IMG/VR virus record: IMGVR_UViG_3300004097_000003
Coordinates: 1-64,000 of that record
Direction: 5' to 3' (one strand)
Source: a virus
DNA: 64,000 nt
Under the pieces are notes generated by a model. That model searched no databases. It was not told the DNA's origin and worked only from the letters and a program-made list of their open reading frames with translations. Positions 1-8,314 of this stretch are shown here, in pieces (position 1 is the first letter of the stretch; the number at the start of each line of letters is the position of its first letter). Made by a program: the position numbers and the translations under genes.

Positions 1-94
1 ATATATATATAATCACCGCACGGTATATGAGACTTAGGCCCGCCATCGTTAAGTGTTGTAGGATGGACAGTGAAACCTAGAGAAGTTAGTAAGT
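1..94. other. Left-edge intergenic/unknown
   Basis: A short AT dinucleotide run opens the window (1-11). I see no gene, terminator or promoter that I can support in this stretch; it may hold the end of a gene continuing to the left. Confidence 0.4.
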
Positions 95-421
95 CTATCG
101 CTGACATAATTCAGGGTCCAGATTCAATTTAGATATATCCACTTTATGTTCTTTCAAGTACTCACCCAACGTAACACTACCGTTGTGCTCCATACGTAAA
201 CCAAAGTTAGGCGGGGATAAAGTATTACCTAATGTTGATGCCTGGGCGTCAAGTACATTGATACGACCTGCTGCGCTTTTCTTGTAGTGCTCATGGATCC
301 ACTGCAGGTGCTGTACTTCGGTTACGAAGCCCCAACATTGATTGCTTTCCCACCAGAAGAATGGGAACTTACCTGATAATTCCGCTTTATCCTTGGCACT
401 TAATGATTGTTGTAGGCTCAT
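95..421 (-). CDS. Hypothetical protein, 108 aa
   Basis: Not recognised. The product is a soluble-looking protein with an aromatic patch near residues 20-35 (FFWWES, CWGF) and no signal or membrane segment. I prefer the ATG at 421 over the in-frame ATG at 466 because AAGGA sits 7-8 bases upstream of it. A promoter-like box (476-485) lies about 55 bases upstream, so this gene probably starts its own transcript at the end of the left minus-strand block. Confidence 0.75.
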   Translation of the reverse strand: MSLQQSLSAKDKAELSGKFPFFWWESNQCWGFVTEVQHLQWIHEHYKKSAAGRINVLDAQASTLGNTLSPPNFGLRMEHNGSVTLGEYLKEHKVDISKLNLDPELCQR

Positions 422-475
422 GGTTCGGTCCTTATGTGTAGAGAGCAGACATAAGCGCCTACTCAAGTTATCATT

Positions 476-485
476 TATTTACAGT
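476..485 (-). promoter_or_regulatory. Candidate phage promoter box ACTGTAAATA
   Basis: The minus strand reads ACTGTAAATA in the gap upstream of the gene starting at 421. The identical 10-mer occurs in three other minus-strand unit boundaries (11218, 59838, 62265). It resembles the T4 late promoter TATAAATA in its last six bases; that it acts as a promoter is inference. Confidence 0.45.
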
Positions 486-932
486 TTACTGCAAACGCTT
501 TCTAAGAGTCACGGAGCTCTGTTCGTACCCGATGGCCTCAGAAGCAATAAGCATAAGCTGATTGTTTCGCATAGTACCGTACTCAATGTAGTGGACGCCT
601 ACATCGTTAGCGATCTTTTCAACTTCTTCTATGAGTTTACGGAAGATACCCTGCTGCCTATACAGAGGATTAACGTAAACGAACCCTACCCAAATGTAAG
701 TATCATCCATTGAGTTTGCATGTATAGAGTAAGTTAAAACACCTAAGCCTTCGTTAGAGTCCCCATCTGTAATATAGATATACGGGTCACGCGCGCCTAG
801 CGAGTAACCTCCATCGACTAGCACTAGGCGATTTGCTACTAATTCACTCCAGCCTTGTGCCGCAAACACGAAACCGCCACCATTACATAGCTGTTTAGAT
901 TTCTCTATGATGTAAGGAATACTATCAAGCAT
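486..932 (-). CDS. GNAT-family acetyltransferase
   Basis: Likely transfers an acyl group from acyl-CoA to an unknown amine substrate in the cytoplasm. The diagnostic GNAT motif A is visible around residues 85-100: a beta strand (VGFVYV) followed by NPLYRQQGIFRKL, matching the Q/R-x-x-G-x-G/A acetyl-CoA binding loop, then a helix. The C-terminal part (YEQSSVTLRKRL) fits the family's last strand. Length (148 aa) is typical. I choose ATG 932, one base after the upstream gene's stop, because GAGG is 9 bases before it; longer starts at 950 or 980 would overlap that gene without a clear ribosome site. Substrate unknown; phage GNATs can modify host proteins or small molecules. Confidence 0.8.
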   Translation of the reverse strand: MLDSIPYIIEKSKQLCNGGGFVFAAQGWSELVANRLVLVDGGYSLGARDPYIYITDGDSNEGLGVLTYSIHANSMDDTYIWVGFVYVNPLYRQQGIFRKLIEEVEKIANDVGVHYIEYGTMRNNQLMLIASEAIGYEQSSVTLRKRLQ

Positions 933-933
933 A

Positions 934-1428
934 CTACAGCGCCTCGACATAGCCAAGAAACTTAGTAGCTTTAGCCACACGTGCCTTGAACATTATGTCA
1001 GTAGGTATGCCCATTTTAATTCTAGATATATGTAAGGCAAGGGCCCCTAGAACAAGCTGTACCTCATGTGAATTACGCATACCTATTAGATAATCTATTA
1101 TTACACCTATAGCCGCATTTATATGAGCTACGGTTATTAGTGTACCCTGCTCACCGATAAAGACTACATCATAGGTCTCTTTTCTATCGAGGCTTTGTAC
1201 GTCAACCGGGAACTTAAATACAATGCCCATTTGAATAAGCATAGTTTCAACGTCAGCTACTTCGCAGGCTAGGTCATATAAAGAATCGTTATGGTTACGC
1301 TTAATACTAATATGATAGGTATTTATTATCTGCGCCGATAGCTCATTAAGTTCTTCGATAGTTTTCAATGTCTGCTCACGTTGGCCTTTGTGGGCCAACA
1401 TAGTATTACACATTTTTAATAAATTCAT
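934..1428 (-). CDS. MazG-like nucleotide pyrophosphohydrolase
   Basis: Predicted to hydrolyse a nucleoside triphosphate to the monophosphate and pyrophosphate. The N-terminal half has the all-alpha NTP-PPase signature: EExxE (Glu25, Glu26, Glu29) and, one helix later, ExxD (Glu56, Asp59), the residues that bind magnesium in MazG and relatives. The C-terminal 90 residues are not recognised. Start at 1428 has GGAAG upstream and overlaps the previous gene by 23 bases; longer in-frame starts lack this. Next to a GNAT enzyme and, further along, a deaminase, it fits nucleotide-pool control or ppGpp-like nucleotide removal, which is inference. Confidence 0.72.
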   Translation of the reverse strand: MNLLKMCNTMLAHKGQREQTLKTIEELNELSAQIINTYHISIKRNHNDSLYDLACEVADVETMLIQMGIVFKFPVDVQSLDRKETYDVVFIGEQGTLITVAHINAAIGVIIDYLIGMRNSHEVQLVLGALALHISRIKMGIPTDIMFKARVAKATKFLGYVEAL

Positions 1429-1765
1429 TGCTATTCTTCCTGTGGCTAATATTATATACTTCGTCGTACATACGGCGACTGTTTGGACATAAGGCATTTA
1501 CGATACGACCAGAACACACGCTAACCCTGTTCTTAAAGCGTAGGCCTTTCTTCGCATAGTTGACTTCGTAGTCGTCGGTATGTCCTTTCTTGTGGTATTC
1601 AATTCTGTACTGGAGTAATTTCTCCAAGAGAAGTCCATCGGTGAAGATTTTAGTTTTGATGTGCCTACTGATACTGCAATCAAGCATAAGGTTTTGGCAG
1701 TCATTGGCTTTCATCAATTCGTTAATACGTGCGGCAAGTTGTCGTGCAAGGTACTCAGTAATCAT
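1406..1765 (-). CDS. Hypothetical protein, 119 aa
   Basis: Not recognised. A basic protein rich in Arg, Lys and Asn, with an HKKGHTDD segment near residue 60 and two cysteines near residues 84-93; no membrane segment. It abuts the gene upstream and overlaps the MazG-like gene downstream, so it is translated as part of that operon. Confidence 0.75.
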   Translation of the reverse strand: MITEYLARQLAARINELMKANDCQNLMLDCSISRHIKTKIFTDGLLLEKLLQYRIEYHKKGHTDDYEVNYAKKGLRFKNRVSVCSGRIVNALCPNSRRMYDEVYNISHRKNSNEFIKNV

Positions 1766-2245
1766 TTATTTATCCACGAATTGTTTGTATACGTTCTGTA
1801 TTATGAAGCTAGTCAAGGCGTTTATGTCATGTCGCCATACAGTAGAGAACACTAAGGACAAATGATTCTCTACGTATTTGAATAATTCATCGGATGTCCC
1901 ATTGAAACTTTCATATAGTTCCTTTACGGAAACATCCCATCCACCTAGACCTCCACCTTTAACACTAAGCGCCGTACTGTATGTATGCAACACGTTACCT
2001 TCGGGCTCGAAATATAATTTTAAATCGCTGTAGCTGCCTATAATACCAAAAAGACCTAATGCCTCTGACCTAGATTGATTTTCGTTGGTATTATTAATTA
2101 AGAGTTCAATACACGCTTTTGCTTCTGCGCCTAGCTCATTAGGCTTTCTGCGGATTAGTACCAAATTGAATGAAGGAAGAGAAGCTGACATGGTATTACC
2201 ATCGGCGCTATCAATTTTAAATAAATTTAATTTTACTATTTTCAT
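1766..2245 (-). CDS. Hypothetical protein, 159 aa
   Basis: Not recognised. Starts MKIVKLNLF one base after the upstream stop (TAACATG), which is the more compact choice than the in-frame ATG at 2284. A glycine-rich turn (KGGGLGGWD) occurs near residue 97. Mixed alpha/beta composition with no signal peptide. Confidence 0.75.
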   Translation of the reverse strand: MKIVKLNLFKIDSADGNTMSASLPSFNLVLIRRKPNELGAEAKACIELLINNTNENQSRSEALGLFGIIGSYSDLKLYFEPEGNVLHTYSTALSVKGGGLGGWDVSVKELYESFNGTSDELFKYVENHLSLVFSTVWRHDINALTSFIIQNVYKQFVDK

Positions 2246-2246
2246 G

Positions 2247-2606
2247 TTAATCCCATATAGGGTCCACTTGTAACCAAGCTTCACCGTTGTTTATAAAAAT
2301 ACAATCGGCTGATTGCACAAAACATGCCGTACCGGGCGATATCTCAATATTCATTAAGTTGGATATATGCTGCACATCACTTATGAAGGTAGTACCTAAT
2401 ATACTAGAATAGAATCCTAAGGATATACTAGGTTCTGACTTGATGCCTTCTCGACCGAACGCCATCATAGCCTTAGCTAGGTCATCCTCCTTTATAGGTA
2501 TGACTACTACTGCCTTAGCTAAGATCTTTAAGAAAGATATTTTGTAGGAACAGGCTGATTTGACAAAAAACCTATCTATTAAATTCTGGACTTTACTATC
2601 TTCCAT
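2247..2606 (-). CDS. Hypothetical protein, 119 aa
   Basis: Not recognised. Soluble protein with a hydrophobic strand (AVVVIPI) followed by DDLAKAMMAFG. It overlaps the DUF4326 gene upstream by 11 bases and is followed immediately by another small gene, so it belongs to the same early operon. Confidence 0.72.
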   Translation of the reverse strand: MEDSKVQNLIDRFFVKSACSYKISFLKILAKAVVVIPIKEDDLAKAMMAFGREGIKSEPSISLGFYSSILGTTFISDVQHISNLMNIEISPGTACFVQSADCIFINNGEAWLQVDPIWD

Positions 2607-2937
2607 CTCTAAGCTCCTTTACCCTATTGTCTAATACTATTTTGTAGTTGTTACCGTGGCAGTCATCAGGACTGCACCAGCACACCAGTGCTATCTTCTC
2701 ACCCTTTAATACCCTAAGAGCAAGTAGATTTAACTGTTTACGTAAATAACACTTACGTTTCATCTTTCTATTTACATAATCACGATGGGCAGCTATTGAG
2801 CGTCCTCGAGTATCTCGGTGCTCATTGTTACCAAACATCGTTGTCCTATCTATAAGAATGTGTGTGTATCCTTCAGGTATAGGTGCAGCACCTGCTCTCT
2901 TACTTACAACAATAATATCATCAGGTTCGAATAGCAT
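2596..2937 (-). CDS. DUF4326 domain protein
   Basis: The function of the DUF4326 family is unknown. The product shows the family layout: an N-terminal strand (DIIVVSKRAGAAP), an ID/FGN segment near residues 28-37, an R-rich middle (HRDYVNRKM) and the hallmark CWC-x-P-x-x-CHG near residues 86-96, a likely metal- or nucleotide-binding site. Length 113 aa is normal. It lies directly after the P-loop/helicase pair. DUF4326 proteins are common in phages and are thought to be small enzymes, but no activity should be assigned. Confidence 0.8.
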   Translation of the reverse strand: MLFEPDDIIVVSKRAGAAPIPEGYTHILIDRTTMFGNNEHRDTRGRSIAAHRDYVNRKMKRKCYLRKQLNLLALRVLKGEKIALVCWCSPDDCHGNNYKIVLDNRVKELRDGR

Positions 2938-2956
2938 TATTAACCTCCGTTAATCA

Positions 2957-3520
2957 TTACTGACAGGCAAAGTCCCTAGAAGCTTTCGCTTCATGTAAAC
3001 AGAAGGCATTAGCAATCATTTCTTTAGTTATATTAGGATTAACTTCCCACGTTGCTTTTTTAACACAAGCACCTTCAGTGCCGAACAAGTCTTCGGTTAT
3101 GCTAGGCTTATTATATCTAGTTAGCATAAGTATCGTAGGAATTTTCTCTTCCGTGCACACTTCACGTAGGGCTGTCATAACCCAAGTTACTTCACGGCCG
3201 TTTAGACCACACCAGTCGAAGTCTTCAAGTACTATTAATTCAGGTACCTTAGAGAACCTCGCGAGGTGCTTTATGTGATTAGTTATATCGCCAGGTGACA
3301 TGGAGTATTCGAATACGTCACTGTTTGGGTATTCTTTTCTGTCACGTGCGGCTGAGGTAGAAAATACCATCATATTACATTTAGTATCTAATTCTTTTAT
3401 TACCTGTGACTTACCCGAGTGGCGACCCCATATAACTTTAAGCTCCTCGGTAGCAGACTTGTCCTCAATGCTACTAAGGACGTCATTGATTAAATTGATT
3501 TGCTCAGGAAATAGATTCAT
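2957..3520 (-). CDS. P-loop NTPase, helicase-coupled
   Basis: A 187-residue ATPase-like protein. Walker A is GRHSGKS at residues 32-38 and a Walker B candidate is LIVLED at 95-100, followed by a FDWCGLNGRE segment and then a strand (TILMLTRYN) that could carry a sensor residue. Start overlaps the helicase stop (TAATG), which implies translational coupling. It may load or assist the helicase or act in DNA repair or replication; the family is not identified. The arginine in the Walker A loop (GRHSGKS) is unusual but acceptable. Confidence 0.7.
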   Translation of the reverse strand: MNLFPEQINLINDVLSSIEDKSATEELKVIWGRHSGKSQVIKELDTKCNMMVFSTSAARDRKEYPNSDVFEYSMSPGDITNHIKHLARFSKVPELIVLEDFDWCGLNGREVTWVMTALREVCTEEKIPTILMLTRYNKPSITEDLFGTEGACVKKATWEVNPNITKEMIANAFCLHEAKASRDFACQ

Positions 3521-5466
3521 TAGTATATATCCTTAAGTCCATCTAAACCGTATCCTCTCTCAGGGGCAAGCTCCTCAGAAGTAGGACCCTTAGAAGTGTC
3601 ATACTCCACTAGGTCGACGGGGACTGTATCAAAGAAATAAACTGAATCCTCACTATCGTGTTTCTCATAATAGAAGTTACCTGTGGCATTAGGGACTCTG
3701 GTTATGAAAAGCTCATTCATGGCCCTCGTCAAGCACACGTATAGGATTCGTCTCTCTTCTTCGATCTGCTTATCACTACCTTGACTTCGGGCGTGTGGAT
3801 AGGAACCCGAACTTACATTAAGTGCAAAGCAGATTTTAGATTCAGCGCCTTTGGCGGAATGAACTGTTATTATAGTTACTAAGTCATCTTCGTCCGTTCT
3901 ATCGGCTTCGGTCGAAGACATAGGTTCCAAAGTAAACGCATCAACAAAACGCTTAACCTTCTTATATCGCTTAGTGATCTTTTGGATAAGATCAAAATCT
4001 TTTTTCCTCTTATCCCAGTCCTTATATCTATTTTTCAGTAGATTAGACATAAGTTCGATAGACGCAGCGATACATTTTTGTGTATCTTCCTTGAGGGCTC
4101 GAATACGTTTAAATTCATCTATGGCCGCTATCCCATGGCGCTCCATACCTTCGTCACTGATGGTACCTTTATCTCTAAAGCTACTTACTATGGTATCTGC
4201 CGTCTTCTGTCCGACTTTAGGCCATAGCTGTAGGTATCTTGACCAGGCAAGGTCGTCACGCCTGTTTACGACTAGGCGTAACAGTGAAACTAAATCTTTA
4301 ACATGAGCTGCTTTGTTGATAGCAGTTCCGCCTACGAATAAGTAGGGAATACCTCGTTTAAGGAATTCCGCTTCCACATAGCGAGCATCGTTGGCTGTTC
4401 TAACTAAGACCATCATATCGTTATAGGCTATATCTTTACTATATCTCTGTTCGATCTGATCTGCGACGTACCAAGCTTCTGTATAGTTGTTTTTAAAATC
4501 CAAAAATTGAGGCTTGTATTCAGCTAGGCCCTTAGCCGCCTTTAAGTTGGCGCTGTAATCTAAGTTAGACTGACCTAACAGCCAGTTCGATACATCTAGA
4601 ATTTCTTGATTACTACGGTAGTTAACATTTAAAGGAATGACTTCGCTACTTTTGAAGTTCTTCGTAAACTCGTATATATGCTTGAACTCAGCGCCCCTAA
4701 AGCCGTATATGGATTGCGCAGGATCTCCTACACAAAACAAACGGACTTTTTCTTTCGCAAATAGTCGCAGGAATCTAAACTGAATAGGATTTGTATCTTG
4801 GACTTCATCTACGCTCATTTCGTGAAATCTTGAACATAAATCTTTTCTGAGTTTCGGTTTTGCTTTGAGTGTTTTGACTACCATATCTAAAAGATCATCG
4901 AAGTCCAGGTAACCTCGTTTCTTCTTTGCTTTCTTATATGCAGAAATAATCGACTGACTCTTTTGGATTTCTTCGTCACATAGGTCTGTGTTTTCTTCAA
5001 GGTAGCTCTCTATGTCAATACAAGTGTTTCGACTATATGAGAAATATTTAAGTAGCTGGGTAGAGGTTACATCTAACTTATTCTTCTTATTTTCAAATTC
5101 TTTCCGCGTAAGATCCAGTAGAATCTTCTGGTCCTCAGAATCTAAAATAGTGCTACCTTTAAGCCCGAAACTTTTAGGCATTCGTTTTATCATACGTAAA
5201 CATATAGAATGGAAAGTACCTGTGACTATTTTACGAGCATCAGGGCCAATAGCCTGCGTAAGCCTGTCTTTAATTACTTTGGCTGCTCTGTTTGAGAACG
5301 TTATTATGATAAGTGCTTTTGGGTCTACGCCTATGCTTATTAGGTACTCGGCCCGTGATATAATCACTTTAGTTTTGCCCGTACCTGCCCCAGCCATTAC
5401 TAATAAATTATTAGATGGACCTTCATAGTAAGCGGCTTTAGCTTGTTGTGTATTTAATTTAGACAT
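3520..5466 (-). CDS. UvrD/Rep-type superfamily 1A DNA helicase
   Basis: ATP-driven 3'-5' DNA helicase (polarity from the family). All key motifs are visible: Q-motif LNTQQAKA at the N-terminus, Walker A AGAGTGKT at 25-32, motif Ia TFSNRAA, Walker B VDEVQD at 219-224, motif III VGDPAQSIYGFRGA from 247, motif IV with NYRSNQEIL, motif V VHSAKGAE and motif VI EEERRILYVCLTRA near the C-terminus. At 648 residues it is slightly shorter than E. coli UvrD/Rep. Coupled by overlapping stop/start to the deaminase upstream and the P-loop protein downstream. Likely supports phage replication, recombination or repair. Confidence 0.93.
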   Translation of the reverse strand: MSKLNTQQAKAAYYEGPSNNLLVMAGAGTGKTKVIISRAEYLISIGVDPKALIIITFSNRAAKVIKDRLTQAIGPDARKIVTGTFHSICLRMIKRMPKSFGLKGSTILDSEDQKILLDLTRKEFENKKNKLDVTSTQLLKYFSYSRNTCIDIESYLEENTDLCDEEIQKSQSIISAYKKAKKKRGYLDFDDLLDMVVKTLKAKPKLRKDLCSRFHEMSVDEVQDTNPIQFRFLRLFAKEKVRLFCVGDPAQSIYGFRGAEFKHIYEFTKNFKSSEVIPLNVNYRSNQEILDVSNWLLGQSNLDYSANLKAAKGLAEYKPQFLDFKNNYTEAWYVADQIEQRYSKDIAYNDMMVLVRTANDARYVEAEFLKRGIPYLFVGGTAINKAAHVKDLVSLLRLVVNRRDDLAWSRYLQLWPKVGQKTADTIVSSFRDKGTISDEGMERHGIAAIDEFKRIRALKEDTQKCIAASIELMSNLLKNRYKDWDKRKKDFDLIQKITKRYKKVKRFVDAFTLEPMSSTEADRTDEDDLVTIITVHSAKGAESKICFALNVSSGSYPHARSQGSDKQIEEERRILYVCLTRAMNELFITRVPNATGNFYYEKHDSEDSVYFFDTVPVDLVEYDTSKGPTSEELAPERGYGLDGLKDIY

Positions 5467-6149
5467 TAGCAGAATCTATCCTTCTGTAATCTATAGTAAG
5501 TAGAAGCTATATGTTCAATAACCTCATGTTTGGGTATGCAGACAACCTTAACACCTTTGGCCTGCAGATCAAGTAGTGGTTGTACGAGCCTATGCTGTTC
5601 GGTGAAATAAACTTCTTTGATGCCTGCCTTTAATATCCGTATACAGCATAACTCACAAGGACTACGAGTGGCCACTATAGATAAACCTTTTGTGTCTATA
5701 GATAGGTCTCCAAGTTTGTCTAAAGCATTACGCTCTGCATGTATTACGATGTCTTGACCTAGGCTTTCGCCTTCATCATCTTCACATCTATTATCAGTGC
5801 CTGACTTCGTTCCATTGTAGCCGTCGCTTAGTATATTTGGAACGTCATGTCTATTATCGACTACTAACGCTCCTACCTTTAAATCAACAGCGTGTGATAA
5901 TTCGGCATTAGTGTAGGCTTTCGCTAACCAGCTAATAACATGCTTACGTTTAAGGAGACTGTACTTTGTAGCATCGTAGGCGATATATCCGTCTGCGCCC
6001 GTGTAAGAACCCGCAGAGTCAAGTCCTTGTAGGGTAGTAGGTCCCCCTGACATAAATTCTGTAGGAACAGCGAATGCCTTGGCAATCTTACTTAGTACAC
6101 GGCTGTGGTCGATATCAGGCTCAGGTTGAGGTTTATTAAGATCGGTCAT
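5466..6149 (-). CDS. Deoxycytidylate deaminase-like enzyme
   Basis: Predicted zinc enzyme converting dCMP to dUMP for thymidylate synthesis. Zinc and catalytic motifs are HAE at residues 137-139 and PCELC at 164-168, within a typical deaminase fold (VGALVVDN at 92-99, VYF, then a KVVCIPKHE strand near the C-terminus). A 60-70 residue N-terminal extension (Gly/Ser/Thr-rich near 34-58) precedes the catalytic core; length 227 aa is longer than usual phage dCMP deaminases. Stop overlaps the helicase start. An alternative is a ComE/RibD-like or other CDA-family deaminase, because the extension and the KDRFC tail are unusual. Confidence 0.82.
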   Translation of the reverse strand: MTDLNKPQPEPDIDHSRVLSKIAKAFAVPTEFMSGGPTTLQGLDSAGSYTGADGYIAYDATKYSLLKRKHVISWLAKAYTNAELSHAVDLKVGALVVDNRHDVPNILSDGYNGTKSGTDNRCEDDEGESLGQDIVIHAERNALDKLGDLSIDTKGLSIVATRSPCELCCIRILKAGIKEVYFTEQHRLVQPLLDLQAKGVKVVCIPKHEVIEHIASTYYRLQKDRFC

Positions 6150-6487
6150 TACTTCTTCCTCATTCTTCCAATAGGATTGCGACTGGCTGCATCGTATAGG
6201 TCCCAGACGATAGGTACACTCTCAATACCTAAAGGTAGTTTCGTATATAGGATGCCTCCATGGACAGGAGTAGCAAACTCAAACTGTGAACTTTCTCTAG
6301 CTCCTAACTTAGACTCTATCCAATTACGTAGAGTGTAAATGACTCGACCTGAGGTAAAGCATCTATGTAATCTTCGTATGTCTTTAAATGATATGAATAC
6401 TCCGAAGGTAGATCGTATTGAAGAGGATTCGTACTGTATCTCCCGGCTGTGACTCATAGGTTCTTTTAACGTCCACCATCTATTCAT
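6149..6487 (-). CDS. Hypothetical protein, 112 aa
   Basis: Not recognised. Arg- and Trp-containing soluble protein ending in a basic tail (GRMRKK). The start has GAGGT 7 bases upstream. It lies just after a terminator-like hairpin at 6508-6525, so it should begin a new transcript with the deaminase and helicase genes, with which its ends overlap. Confidence 0.72.
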   Translation of the reverse strand: MNRWWTLKEPMSHSREIQYESSSIRSTFGVFISFKDIRRLHRCFTSGRVIYTLRNWIESKLGARESSQFEFATPVHGGILYTKLPLGIESVPIVWDLYDAASRNPIGRMRKK

Positions 6488-6507
6488 AAATTTTACCTCA
6501 ATATAAA

Positions 6508-6525
6508 GAAAGGGACCTAAGTCCC
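6508..6525 (-). terminator. Rho-independent terminator
   Basis: On the minus strand GGGAC-TTAG-GTCCC forms a 5-bp stem with a TTAG loop, followed by TTTCTTT. It lies 17 bases after the stop of the gene at 6542 and separates the SPFH-like membrane cluster from the deaminase/helicase genes. Confidence 0.7.
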
Positions 6526-6541
6526 AATCAAATAAGTTAGT

Positions 6542-7021
6542 TTACTGTTCTCGACTCAGTCTACGGAGTCTAGCCTCTTCTAACAATAGTTCAAATTTAA
6601 CTTCATCGGCCTTTATATCTTCAACAGTTTCGATAACTTCAATCTGTTCAATGTTTTCGGCTTTGGTGATAGTAACTCGGTCGGTACTATCAACTACGTT
6701 TGTATTAAACGGAGATCGCTCTTCTGGATTGGATGAAATTGACAGGTTTGCTTTACGCCTTTCTTCGTTGTAGTTTTGCCTAATCTCATGAGTGCCTTTA
6801 GTCCAAGCACTATGGATTAATCCTACTCCGTAGAAGAGTGACCAGTACCCAAACAACGCTGCAAATATAGCATATAAGATAGTACGAAATTCCTCTATAA
6901 AGAAGTCTCTGTCTACTGCCCAGTACTTAATGCGCAGCGCGTGGTACTGTCTCATTCGAGGGTGCAGGATATAGACAAAAGGATATATGATAATTAAAAA
7001 TATTTTAGCAATAATCCCCAT
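6542..7021 (-). CDS. Membrane protein with charged C-terminal tail
   Basis: A 159-residue protein with an N-terminal hydrophobic segment (about residues 4-19) and a second near 44-66, then about 90 highly charged residues rich in Glu that could form a helix or coiled coil. The start overlaps the stop of the SPFH-like lipoprotein gene upstream, so the two are probably co-translated and may form one membrane complex. Specific function unknown; ends at a terminator. Confidence 0.75.
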   Translation of the reverse strand: MGIIAKIFLIIIYPFVYILHPRMRQYHALRIKYWAVDRDFFIEEFRTILYAIFAALFGYWSLFYGVGLIHSAWTKGTHEIRQNYNEERRKANLSISSNPEERSPFNTNVVDSTDRVTITKAENIEQIEVIETVEDIKADEVKFELLLEEARLRRLSREQ

Positions 7022-8061
7022 TACTTATCACCATCTTCGCAAGAACCATCTTCCGAATTAGCATCACACTCAGAGGCAGCAGACACTTGAGCTTCAACCG
7101 ATGCAATACGTTCCTTGAATGCTTTAAGCGCAGAAGCATTATTTACACTTACATTTGTTGTTTTCTCTAGTGCGGGTAATAGCATAGAAGGGTCAACCGC
7201 AAAAGGAATACCCGCATCGGCAAAGCGATTCGCAGTTTGCTGCCAGCCGTACGCTAATGTTCTAGGTGACATAAAATCCCGCTGAACCCCAAGCAACTCA
7301 AGTTCGTTTAAAGTTTCTTTCATACGGATAAGTTGCATACGAGCCATGCGGCGTTCTTTCATATCCAGTTCTTGTTTCTGTATAAGGTCATCGGAGATTA
7401 AACCTTCTTTACGTTTTTTCTTATCGATTAACTCACTAGGCTGGGCTATTCTACGTACCTGTACTTCAAGTACAATTAAAGGGCTGTTAATTTCTTCTAA
7501 ATGGTCTTCAACGGCTTTACGCATTTTATCAAAGATATTACCGTTCTTTGCTATATTATAGTAAGCTACGCTTAACGTAAGAGGTTCAAGTATAGGTCGG
7601 ATTTTAGATTTTATGGCAGCAGGGTTTAAATCAACCGAAGTTATGTCATACATGTTTGTTCTGAAAATTTGGTTATCCCGGGTATTACCTGTAACGCTGT
7701 ATTTATATTGCTTGGCCGTTAACATAGCGCGTTCTCGTATTTTAGCAGAACCACCTAGTTTACTAAAAGCTACCTTAATATCAAGCTCCAGTGTTAAGTC
7801 CATATCATTAGACATAGGCATTGCGTACTCGCCTTTGATGTTTACTATTTCCTGGTGGGCTGGGAATATGTGGGCATCGTCACAGTGCTTTTCACAAAAA
7901 TCATTAAGCATGATGTTTTCACCGCTATACATACGTGTGTCCCACTCACCGCTAGATAGTAATTCGAAGGCAATTTCGTTTTGTTTAACAGGCACAACTT
8001 TAGTACATGCAGTTATACACAGGACTACCATTAATACGGTAATGGTTTTATATATACTCAT
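7021..8061 (-). CDS. SPFH/prohibitin-like lipoprotein
   Basis: Predicted membrane-anchored scaffold. The N-terminus is a lipoprotein signal ending in the lipobox ITAC, so Cys19 would be acylated. Residues about 25-210 resemble the SPFH (stomatin/prohibitin/flotillin/HflK) domain: start after PVKQNEIAF, a long strand-rich region, then YDITSVDLN and an amphipathic segment ending VRRIAQPSELIDKKK. A charged helix (about 215-255) follows, then a Ser/Glu/Asp-rich acidic end. Neighbours on both sides encode membrane proteins with overlapping ends. Being a lipoprotein rather than carrying a normal transmembrane anchor is unusual. Phage SPFH proteins might stabilise membrane complexes or block host proteases such as FtsH; this is inference. 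Confidence 0.62.
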   Translation of the reverse strand: MSIYKTITVLMVVLCITACTKVVPVKQNEIAFELLSSGEWDTRMYSGENIMLNDFCEKHCDDAHIFPAHQEIVNIKGEYAMPMSNDMDLTLELDIKVAFSKLGGSAKIRERAMLTAKQYKYSVTGNTRDNQIFRTNMYDITSVDLNPAAIKSKIRPILEPLTLSVAYYNIAKNGNIFDKMRKAVEDHLEEINSPLIVLEVQVRRIAQPSELIDKKKRKEGLISDDLIQKQELDMKERRMARMQLIRMKETLNELELLGVQRDFMSPRTLAYGWQQTANRFADAGIPFAVDPSMLLPALEKTTNVSVNNASALKAFKERIASVEAQVSAASECDANSEDGSCEDGDK

Positions 8062-8306
8062 TTTATTTCCTTTATTTTATCAACAGGCCAACTGACCCAA
8101 ATGTTATGGCTACCACTAGTGTAACCTCTACAGCCTTGACTGCTAGTATCGAACTGCGTCCAGGGCATATTAGTTTCTTTACAGATACCGTTGTTCCACG
8201 CTTGCTTCTCAGCCTGCCTTGCGTATACAGCTACCAATGAGATGGCGATGATGAAAAGTAAAGCAGGCCAATACTCTAATGTGAATGAGGTAATAATTAA
8301 ATTCAT
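8058..8306 (-). CDS. Small membrane protein, 82 aa
   Basis: One transmembrane helix (about residues 11-29, YWPALLFIIAISLVAVYA) then about 50 polar residues with two cysteines. It overlaps the SPFH-like lipoprotein gene by 4 bases. The tail would lie either in the periplasm or in the cytoplasm; orientation and function are unknown. Confidence 0.72.
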   Translation of the reverse strand: MNLIITSFTLEYWPALLFIIAISLVAVYARQAEKQAWNNGICKETNMPWTQFDTSSQGCRGYTSGSHNIWVSWPVDKIKEIK

Positions 8307-8314
8307 AGTAACCT

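Noticed and set aside
342-713. Plus-strand frame in the left minus-strand block
   Set aside because: It overlaps two better-supported minus-strand genes, has no ribosome site and no recognisable domain.
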